Position numbers and translations under genes: made by a program. Under the pieces are notes generated by a model that worked only from the letters and a program-made list of their open reading frames with translations, searched no databases and was not told where the DNA came from. Of a stretch of 64,000 nucleotides of DNA, positions 58,279 to 64,000 are shown one piece after another; the stretch's first letter is position 1; every line of letters starts with the position of its first letter. The stretch is from Acetoanaerobium sticklandii (GTDB lineage Bacteria; Bacillota; Clostridia; Peptostreptococcales; Filifactoraceae), in contig NC_014614.1 of the NCBI RefSeq assembly GCF_000196455.1, positions 2,437,001-2,501,000 on the forward strand, given 5' to 3'.

Positions 58279-59673
58279 TTAGAATTCTGCTGTTCCAACT
58301 GTTCTAGGGAAAGGTATAACGTCTCTGATATTTGTCATACCAGTTAAATACATTATCATTCTTTCAAATCCTAGTCCATATCCAGCATGCTTTACTCCAC
58401 CGTATTTACGAAGCTCAAGGTACCACCAGTAGTCCTCTTCATTCAGTCCCATTGCTCTGATTTTTCCAGCAAGTACGTCTTCTCTTTCTTCCCTTTGACT
58501 TCCTCCGATGATTTCCCCTATGCCAGGCACTAGTAAGTCCATAGCTGCTACAGTTTTTTCATCTTCATTAAGTCTCATATAGAAGGCTTTGATTTCTTTA
58601 GGATAATCAGTAACAAATACTGGTTTTTTGAAAATTTGCTCAGTAATATATCTCTCATGCTCAGTCTGAAGGTCCATTCCCCATGAAACTGGATATTCGA
58701 AATTGTGTCCACTTTCCTGAAGTAATTTAATAGCTTCAGTATATGTCACTCTTCCAAAGTCATTGCTTACTACATTTTGTAGTCTAGGAAGAAGGTCTTT
58801 ATCTACTATGCTTCCGAAGAATTCCATCTCTTCAGGTGCATTTTCCAGTACATAGCTGATGATGTATTTAATCATGTCTTCAGCTAGCTCCATGTTATCC
58901 TCTAGCTCAGCAAAAGCTATCTCAGGCTCTATCATCCAAAACTCAGCCGCATGTCTAGATGTGTTAGAATTTTCTGCTCTAAATGTTGGTCCAAAGGTAT
59001 AGATATCTTTGTAAGCAAGAGCAAATATTTCTCCCTCAAGCTGTCCACTAACTGTAAGGTTAGTTTCTTTTCCAAAGAAGTCTTGAGTATTGTCAATGCT
59101 TCCATCTGCATTCTTAGGAGGATTCTTAAGGTCTAAAGTAGTAACTCTAAACATTTCTCCAGCACCTTCTGCATCACTTCCAGTTATTATTGGAGTATGT
59201 ACATAAACAAAGCCTCTGTCTTGGAAAAACTTATGAATCGCATAAGCGGCTACTGAACGAACTCTAAACACTGCAGAAAAAGCATTACTTCTAGGTCTAA
59301 GGTGAGCTATCGTTCTAAGGTATTCAAAAGTATGGCGCTTTTTTTGAAGTGGAAAATCCGAGCTAGATGGCGCTTCTACTACTATTGATTTTGCTTTTAT
59401 TTCAAAAGGCTGTTTTGCTCCTTCTGTTTTTACTAAATCTCCAGTTACTTTTATAGCTGTAGCTATAGGTAATTTTGCTACATCCTTAAAATTATCTAAA
59501 GTTTCATCAAATACAATTTGCAGGTTTTTGAAAAAACTTCCGTCATTTACTTCTATAAATCCAAAGTTTTTAGAGTCTCTAAGTGTTCTAATCCATCCTT
59601 GGATTACGATTTCTTTTCCCATGTAATCGTCTGTATCTCTATAAAGCTTTTTAATATCAACTGCTTTAGTCAT
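58279..59673 (-). CDS. asnS: Asparaginyl-tRNA synthetase
   Basis: A 464-residue class IIb synthetase. The N-terminal OB fold (about 15-100) includes VIQGWIRTLRDSKNFGFIEV; the catalytic core has RVRSVAAYAIHKFFQDRGFVYVHTPI (motif 1 region), FRAENSNTSRHAAEFWMIEPE (motif 2) and GLGFERMIMYLTGMTNIRDV (motif 3). The tetrapeptide pattern fits AsnRS rather than AspRS. GAGGAGGGTTTGCC precedes the ATG. Its promoter at 59708-59736 is close, and no T-box is seen in the short leader. Confidence 0.96.
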   Translation of the reverse strand: MTKAVDIKKLYRDTDDYMGKEIVIQGWIRTLRDSKNFGFIEVNDGSFFKNLQIVFDETLDNFKDVAKLPIATAIKVTGDLVKTEGAKQPFEIKAKSIVVEAPSSSDFPLQKKRHTFEYLRTIAHLRPRSNAFSAVFRVRSVAAYAIHKFFQDRGFVYVHTPIITGSDAEGAGEMFRVTTLDLKNPPKNADGSIDNTQDFFGKETNLTVSGQLEGEIFALAYKDIYTFGPTFRAENSNTSRHAAEFWMIEPEIAFAELEDNMELAEDMIKYIISYVLENAPEEMEFFGSIVDKDLLPRLQNVVSNDFGRVTYTEAIKLLQESGHNFEYPVSWGMDLQTEHERYITEQIFKKPVFVTDYPKEIKAFYMRLNEDEKTVAAMDLLVPGIGEIIGGSQREEREDVLAGKIRAMGLNEEDYWWYLELRKYGGVKHAGYGLGFERMIMYLTGMTNIRDVIPFPRTVGTAEF

Positions 59674-59707
59674 GGCAAACCCTCCTCATAGTTTTCATAT
59701 TAAAAAT

Positions 59708-59736
59708 AGTATATATTAACCCAAAACCGGTGTCAA
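59708..59736 (-). promoter_or_regulatory. Sigma-A promoter of asnS
   Basis: The minus strand has a consensus -35 TTGACA, 17 bases, then TATACT. The leader to the asnS start is only about 30 bases. Confidence 0.78.
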
Positions 59737-59894
59737 TCAAAGTTAACACTTAGGTTTGCTTGCAATTTACAATAAATTTAAAGAACTAATTCCAATTTTC
59801 TAGTATAATATTAGTTATGCAAAATTATTTTTCAATTTATTATGAATCAACATTGATACTCATATATTAATAACCATTTAAGGAGACGATTATT

Positions 59895-60704
59895 TTGATT
59901 AAACGTGACTATCATATTCACACTGCTTATTCAGATGACTGCATTATACCTATGGAAACCATGGTATTATCCGCAATAGAAAAAGGCATGGAAGAAATTG
60001 CTCTTACTGATCATGTAGACTACGATTATCCAGATAGAGATTTGCCTTTTGTAGTAAATTACGATTTATACTCACAGGATTATTATGCTCTAAAGGAAAA
60101 ATATCAAGATAAAATCAATATTTTATTTGGTGTAGAGATAGGGCTTCAGCCACATTTAGGCTCTAAAATCGAGGAGCTCCTTGCTAAGTATCCCTTTGAT
60201 TTTGCTATTGGCTCAATCCATACTGTAAAGCACCACGATATATATGCAAGAAGATTTTGGGATAATAAATCCAAAGTAAAAGGCTATACAGAGTATTTTG
60301 AGGATGTTTTGGAATGTGCTAAAATGCACTCTTGCTATAGAGTTTTTGGCCATTTGGATTATGTAAACAGATATGGTGGATTCGATGACAAAACTCTATA
60401 TTACAAGGATTATGCGGATATAATAGACGAGATTTTAAAAACCATAATAAAAGGCGAGAGAGGTATAGAAATCAACACTTCTGGCTATCGCTACGGATTA
60501 AATCAAACTCATCCTCAAAGAGACATCTTAAAACGCTACAAAGAGCTAGGTGGAGAAATCATAACTTTAGGCTCTGACTCTCATAAGGATGAGCACATAA
60601 GTGCAGATTTTGACATAGCTGAGCAAATGCTAAAAGATTTAGGTATTCATTATCTTGCTAAGTTTAGCAAAATGAAGCCGGAAATGTACAAAATAGGCGA
60701 TTAG
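59895..60704 (+). CDS. PHP-domain phosphatase, HisJ/histidinol-phosphatase family
   Basis: A 269-residue metal-dependent phosphoesterase. Metal ligands are seen in DYHIHTAYSDDC near residues 5-16, LTDHVDYDYPDRDLP near 39-53, GVEIGLQP, IGSIHTV, GHLDYVNRYG and the C-terminal TLGSDSHKDEHISADF. The family includes histidinol-phosphatase HisK/HisJ; no other his genes are near, so the true substrate is uncertain. The start is TTG (59895-59897) with AGGAGACGATTAT upstream. It is flanked by a bidirectional terminator. Confidence 0.9.
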   Translation: MIKRDYHIHTAYSDDCIIPMETMVLSAIEKGMEEIALTDHVDYDYPDRDLPFVVNYDLYSQDYYALKEKYQDKINILFGVEIGLQPHLGSKIEELLAKYPFDFAIGSIHTVKHHDIYARRFWDNKSKVKGYTEYFEDVLECAKMHSCYRVFGHLDYVNRYGGFDDKTLYYKDYADIIDEILKTIIKGERGIEINTSGYRYGLNQTHPQRDILKRYKELGGEIITLGSDSHKDEHISADFDIAEQMLKDLGIHYLAKFSKMKPEMYKIGD

Positions 60705-60720
60705 TAGAAAATTATAGTTG

Positions 60721-60762
60721 AAAAAGGTGCTAGAAAAATATTTTTTTCTAGCACCTTTTTAT
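60721..60762. terminator. Bidirectional terminator
   Basis: AAAAAGGTGCTAGAAAAA and TTTTTCTAGCACCTTTTT form a long perfect stem 17 bases after the PHP gene, with T-runs on both strands. On the minus strand it lies about 110 bases after the next gene's stop. Confidence 0.92.
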
Positions 60763-60871
60763 TTATTTAAACCTATACTATAATCAATATTCAGATATCC
60801 AATGAGCTAATTCTATTAAGAATTTATTTATCATTTAATTTAATCTGCTCATTTTGATTTATTGAATTATT

Positions 60872-62224
60872 TTAATTTGATTTTTTATCCACCATTATCT
60901 CTAGCATCATTTTGTCCAAATCTGCCATTCCATAAGCTGCAATTTTTCCAAGGTTCGCAATGCTCTTGTCAACATTGTCGTCTACTATTCCCTCTAAGGA
61001 AGTACAAGATACGTTGTCCATAGCTGCAAGGCTTGATATTACGGCTGCGCTTACTCCAGTAGCTACCTTCATGGCACAGTTAGGTTTTGCCCCATCACAT
61101 ACTATTCCAGTTAGGTTTCCTATCATGTTTTGAACTGAGAACTTAACTTGCTCTAGATTCCCACCTAACAAATAAGTCATTCCACAAGAAGCTGAAGCTC
61201 CTGCAGTCATAGCTCCACAAAGTGCAGATAATCTTTTCATATTAGATTTGATATAAATAGATATAAGACTCGCTAATACCAAGGCTCTAGTTAGTTTTTC
61301 TTTATCAGACCCTAGCTTTTCAGCGCAGGCTATAACTGGAACAGATAAAGTAATCCCTTGGTTTCCACTGCCCGAATTGCTCATTGCTGGAAGCATACAG
61401 CCTCCCATCCTAGCATCGGCCCCTGCTGCAGATTTTTTGATTACGTAAGACATCAAGTCATCTGCTAGAAGTCCATTATCTATGTTTTTTTGTACTATTC
61501 TTCCAATTCTATGACCGTAGTTTTTTTCCATTCCTTCATTTGAAATCAAGCTATTTGTTATAGTTAAATCATAAACAAAGCTAAGCTCTTCAAGAGGCAT
61601 ATTTACAGAAAAATCGTATATACTCTCCACGGAAAATTTAAGACTTTTTCCTGTATCTTGGTTTATAGAAGCTTTGCTTGAAGATTCAGCTTTATTCTCT
61701 ACTGATACTTCTTTACTTTCTTCTTTAGTGTCCTTTTGGAGACGATTATTTAATATTACTTCCCCATTTTTTTCTATGTATACTATATTGTTATGCTTTT
61801 CTTCTATTATGACCTTACTATTAGACTCTCCAGATGCTGCATTTACTTCTATATATATAGGATTTATATCTGATTTTACTCCTATTTTAATCTTTTGCTC
61901 TGCTACCATCTGCTGACTTTGCTTTACATCTTCATAGGTTATATCCGCAAGGACATTTAGTTCTTTACTTGCATCTCCTCCTACTATCCCTATTGCTCCA
62001 GCAATTTCTAGGCCAATCATTCCAGTTCCTGGTATGCCTACTCCCATTCCGTTTTTAAGTATATTAGGGCTTACGAAAGCTTCTACATTCTTCGGAGCTT
62101 CTCCTAAAACCTCCCTAGCCTTAGCCGCTGCATATGCAAGCGCTATAGGCTCAGTACATCCCATAGCTGGTACTAGCTCTTTTTTTAAAATATCAATATA
62201 ATCCTGTTTACAATAGCTTTCCAT
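60872..62224 (-). CDS. L-cysteine desulfidase / serine dehydratase-like protein (UPF0597, CyuA type)
   Basis: A 450-residue protein of the YhaM/CyuA family, which uses a 4Fe-4S cluster to split cysteine into pyruvate, ammonia and sulfide. Likely cluster or catalytic Cys lie in PAMGCTEPIALAYAA near residue 22, ARMGGCMLPAMSNSGSGNQG, LCGAMTAG and CDGAKPNCAMK. Between about residues 155 and 190 a low-complexity Lys/Glu/Ser-rich linker interrupts the family pattern. GAGGAGGATTTTT precedes the ATG; the gene follows a YheO-type regulator by 14 bases and is probably controlled by it. A role in amino-acid fermentation or sulfide release is plausible. Confidence 0.88.
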   Translation of the reverse strand: MESYCKQDYIDILKKELVPAMGCTEPIALAYAAAKAREVLGEAPKNVEAFVSPNILKNGMGVGIPGTGMIGLEIAGAIGIVGGDASKELNVLADITYEDVKQSQQMVAEQKIKIGVKSDINPIYIEVNAASGESNSKVIIEEKHNNIVYIEKNGEVILNNRLQKDTKEESKEVSVENKAESSSKASINQDTGKSLKFSVESIYDFSVNMPLEELSFVYDLTITNSLISNEGMEKNYGHRIGRIVQKNIDNGLLADDLMSYVIKKSAAGADARMGGCMLPAMSNSGSGNQGITLSVPVIACAEKLGSDKEKLTRALVLASLISIYIKSNMKRLSALCGAMTAGASASCGMTYLLGGNLEQVKFSVQNMIGNLTGIVCDGAKPNCAMKVATGVSAAVISSLAAMDNVSCTSLEGIVDDNVDKSIANLGKIAAYGMADLDKMMLEIMVDKKSN

Positions 62225-62238
62225 AAAAATCCTCCTCA

Positions 62239-62970
62239 TTATCTGGATAATTGTTTTAGATATCTATATATAGTTGCTTCTGAAGTTTTCAATCGTTCAG
62301 CAACTTCTATTACACTGCCTTTCAAAAGAAATACTCCTTTTTCATTTAGATGAGCCACTATAGCCACTTTCTCATCGGGCGACATTCGCTCTGGCTCAAT
62401 ATCCGTTTGAATCAGCACTTGATTTATGATTGTAGTCGTGAGCTCTTCTAAGGTAGTAGTGCTAAGATTCTCTTCAATCACTTTAGGCTTTGCTTTTTCT
62501 ATTTCATTAGCTTTAGCCTCAGTATCAGCTAGCTTAATACTTGTTCTTTCCTTTGATTTTTCACATAGATTAAAATAATCGCTTGTAGCTCCCATAAATG
62601 AATCTATTATTGCTTGCATATCTAGCAATTTATTTGCATCCATGTTTATGCATAGTAAGCCAATTAAATTATTATTAACATCTTTAATAAAGTATGTAGC
62701 AGACTTTACTTGGTCTCCTGAAGCAGTAATACTTATGTAGTTTGATATATAATCCTGCTTTAAATATAGCTTGTCTTGTAAAATTTTGAGTGATAAATCA
62801 GTAAGTGGACTTCCTATTCCTCGTCCACTAACATGGGAATTTTCTATTGCAATTACTGATTTTTCTGGAGTAGTAACATCATGAAGCACCACTTCATAAT
62901 TAGGTCCAAGAAAATTTCCTAAAAATTTCGTAAATATGATATATGGCTTTAAAATTTCTTGACTAGTCAT
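62239..62970 (-). CDS. YheO/PAS-type helix-turn-helix regulator
   Basis: A 243-residue regulator. The N-terminal YheO/PAS-like domain (about 10-120) contains LGPNYEVVLHDVTTPEKSV and GRGIGSPLTDLSL, as in YheO/DauR proteins. A charged linker (about 140-180) leads to a C-terminal HTH: LNEKGVFLLKGSVIEVAERL, then SEATIYRYLKQL. Such regulators respond to amino acids or related small molecules. It lies directly upstream of the cysteine-desulfidase-type gene and shares its transcript, so it likely controls amino-acid degradation. AAAGGCGGG precedes the ATG. Confidence 0.88.
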   Translation of the reverse strand: MTSQEILKPYIIFTKFLGNFLGPNYEVVLHDVTTPEKSVIAIENSHVSGRGIGSPLTDLSLKILQDKLYLKQDYISNYISITASGDQVKSATYFIKDVNNNLIGLLCINMDANKLLDMQAIIDSFMGATSDYFNLCEKSKERTSIKLADTEAKANEIEKAKPKVIEENLSTTTLEELTTTIINQVLIQTDIEPERMSPDEKVAIVAHLNEKGVFLLKGSVIEVAERLKTSEATIYRYLKQLSR

Positions 62971-63021
62971 ATAACCCGCCTTTCTGTGAAAGCATTTCTT
63001 ATTTCATTTAGTTCTACCTAA

Positions 63022-63050
63022 ATTATATTAGAGTATAGATAATAGTGCAA
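63022..63050 (-). promoter_or_regulatory. Promoter of the regulator-desulfidase operon
   Basis: The minus strand has TTGCAC, 17 bases, TATAAT, about 50 bases before the regulator start. Confidence 0.6.
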
Positions 63051-63153
63051 TAATTTTTTATCATGATAATAATTTAATATCACATTTGTATAGCTAATAG
63101 CTAAAAAATTAATGATTCTTTTAAATTCTGGTTTGTTTTTAGACTATTAAGCA

Positions 63154-63194
63154 AAATAAAAAAACTGCAGATGCTTTTAATGCCCGCAGTTTTT
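63154..63194 (-). terminator. Terminator after the DUF3298-type gene
   Basis: The minus strand has AAAACTGC, an inner partial stem (GGCATT/AGCATC) and GCAGTTTTTTT. It lies about 110 bases after the stop, downstream of two hairpin-bearing repeats. The rest of 62971-63300 contains the promoter at 63022-63050 and otherwise nothing supportable. Confidence 0.78.
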
Positions 63195-63196
63195 AT

Positions 63197-63305
63197 ATAA
63201 GCAATCTGGAATTGCATTAATTTGTAGGGTTCTTATTGTGAATGCAACAAGGTTCCCGGGTCCCATAAGCAATCTCAGATTGCTTTAATGGGCAATGTTC
63301 TTATT
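63197..63305. repeat. Pair of imperfect direct repeats, each with a palindrome
   Basis: Two copies of about 41 bases begin ATAAGCAATCT at 63197 and 63265 and end in GTTCTTATT. They share the order ATAAGCAATCT, a TTGC palindrome arm, TTAAT and GTTCTTATT. The second copy reads CCCATaAAGCAATCT-C-AGATTGCTTtaATGGG-like, a nearly perfect 31-base hairpin at 63262-63292. The second repeat runs into the stop codon of the gene at 63301. No coding sense is seen. Confidence 0.6.
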
Positions 63306-64000
63306 TTATATATTCCTCACTTACAAGAACATCCTTTAACAGCTCATTTGGAATTATAAATTCAGGATTTCCCATATACCCAGGGGCAACCTCATACTTA
63401 TCAAATGCTATAACCAGCTGATTATCTTTAGTTATATAGAAGCTTTGGTTTTTGTCTATTTTAGAAAAGTTTTCATCTCCCATCATTTCATCCTCTAGCC
63501 AGTATACATTATTCTCATCCTTCATCTGTTCTTTCATTTGAGTTTTTATATTCTCGCTGATTATTTCTATATATGCTTCATCTTTAAATAGACTTGGTAA
63601 TGTAATCAATAGTTTATTTTGTTTATCTATGGTGTCATACTTTATAGTAGTAGATGATGAGCCTACGGTGTTTACAACATATCTGCCTATTACTAGGAGC
63701 TTATCAGTATCAGTTTTCACTTCATATCCAGAAGCTATTCCCATATGTGCCTCATCCATATCAGCTTTCTTCAGCTCATCTATTTCCTTCATAAAATCAT
63801 CATAAAGCTTTTGATTTTCATCTAAATATTTTTCATTTAGCATAGCTTCAAGTTTGGAATCTAAGCCTTCAATTGCTGGTGTTTTCAGCTGTGCATCAAA
63901 ATTATTGTCCTTCAGCTCAAAGGTTTTAAATGTGAGTACCCTAACTATCGAGCCAAGAACCGGAACCTCTGATAAGGCATATGAAATCTCAGAGCTTAAA
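63301..64000 (-). CDS. DUF3298/RsiV-like protein, C-terminal part (5' end outside window)
   Basis: The frame stays open from the right window edge to a TAA at 63301-63303, about 232 codons, so the ATG at 63843 is probably not the start. The visible part begins with a SYALSEVPVLGSIVRVL segment, followed by ELKDNNFDAQLKTPAIEG and a C-terminal FYITKDNQLVIAFDKYEVAPGYMG, the ending typical of DUF3298 domains. RsiV-type anti-sigma factors have this layout (membrane helix, then DUF4163/DUF3298 outside). The N-terminal half and any sigma factor lie outside the window, so an anti-sigma or lysozyme-sensing role is only a possibility. Confidence 0.78.
   Translation of the reverse strand, partial: LSSEISYALSEVPVLGSIVRVLTFKTFELKDNNFDAQLKTPAIEGLDSKLEAMLNEKYLDENQKLYDDFMKEIDELKKADMDEAHMGIASGYEVKTDTDKLLVIGRYVVNTVGSSSTTIKYDTIDKQNKLLITLPSLFKDEAYIEIISENIKTQMKEQMKDENNVYWLEDEMMGDENFSKIDKNQSFYITKDNQLVIAFDKYEVAPGYMGNPEFIIPNELLKDVLVSEEYIK

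Noticed and set aside
59674..59894. T-box upstream of asnS
   Set aside because: The promoter lies only about 35 bases before the start and there is no specifier stem or TGGNACCGCG-like T-box sequence.
63301..63843. 180-residue complete gene at the right edge
   Set aside because: The same frame is open to the window end with DUF3298-like sequence upstream of that ATG, so the gene is truncated by the window and the ATG is internal.

Overview
The window looks like chromosomal DNA from an AT-rich, flagellated, anaerobic Gram-positive bacterium of the class Clostridia. Grounds: strong GGAGG-type ribosome binding sites with many TTG/GTG starts, Rho-independent terminators at most operon ends, an S-box riboswitch on metK, FliW/CsrA control of flagellin, a mbl-flgF-flgG arrangement as in Bacillus (mbl-flhO-flhP), and a bacterial V/A-type ATPase. 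A relative of Acetoanaerobium/Peptostreptococcaceae would fit, but that is inference. No tRNA, rRNA, CRISPR array, insertion sequence or prophage was seen. Almost all genes lie on the minus strand.

Layout. 1-5.8 kb: a partial plus-strand gene, then secA-prfB-degV (prfB has a programmed +1 frameshift) and hpf. 5.9-14.4 kb: a nine-gene V/A-type ATPase operon. 14.45-15.2 kb: a non-coding stretch with a cluster of DnaA boxes and a terminator-bearing structured RNA gene (raiA-motif RNA is my best guess). 15.2-17.7 kb: a two-component-like unit (NarL/LuxR-type regulator, small HTH protein, GAF-ATPase kinase without a clear H-box, small protein). 17.9-21.5 kb: late flagellar genes flaG-fliD-fliS-fliT-like-orphan-yjfB. 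21.6-33.4 kb: a nucleotide-sugar and glycosyltransferase island. 33.5-40.1 kb: flagellin, csrA, fliW, flgL, flgK, flgN, flgM, a yvyF-like gene and comFC. 40.1-48 kb: recD2, metK with its riboswitch, a secreted phosphodiester glycosidase and two membrane transport genes. 48-53.9 kb: rod-binding protein, flgG, flgF, mbl, murA, an unknown membrane-anchored protein. 54-64 kb: a YcdB-like secreted protein, a glucosaminidase, mgtE behind an unusual structured leader, asnS, a PHP phosphatase, a cysteine-desulfidase-type gene with its regulator, and a truncated DUF3298-type gene.

How it works together. The 17.9-39.3 kb block is a late flagellar regulon. Sigma-D/sigma-28-like promoters precede flaG, flagellin, flgK and flgM. 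FlgM, FlgN, FliS, FliW and CsrA supply the usual checkpoints. The flagellin leader carries a strong 5' hairpin and candidate CsrA sites. The island between flaG and flagellin encodes a full WbpA/B/E/D route to UDP-2,3-diacetamido-glucuronate, a second set (ArnA/UXS-like SDR, aminotransferase, acyltransferases) and two glycosyltransferases next to flagellin. It is most simply read as flagellin glycosylation.

Most worth following up: the mgtE leader with mutually exclusive helices, the DnaA-box cluster far from any dnaA gene, the structured RNA at 14.95-15.16 kb, and the putative decarboxylase/aminotransferase branch in the glycan island. All family assignments come from reading motifs; no database search was run.
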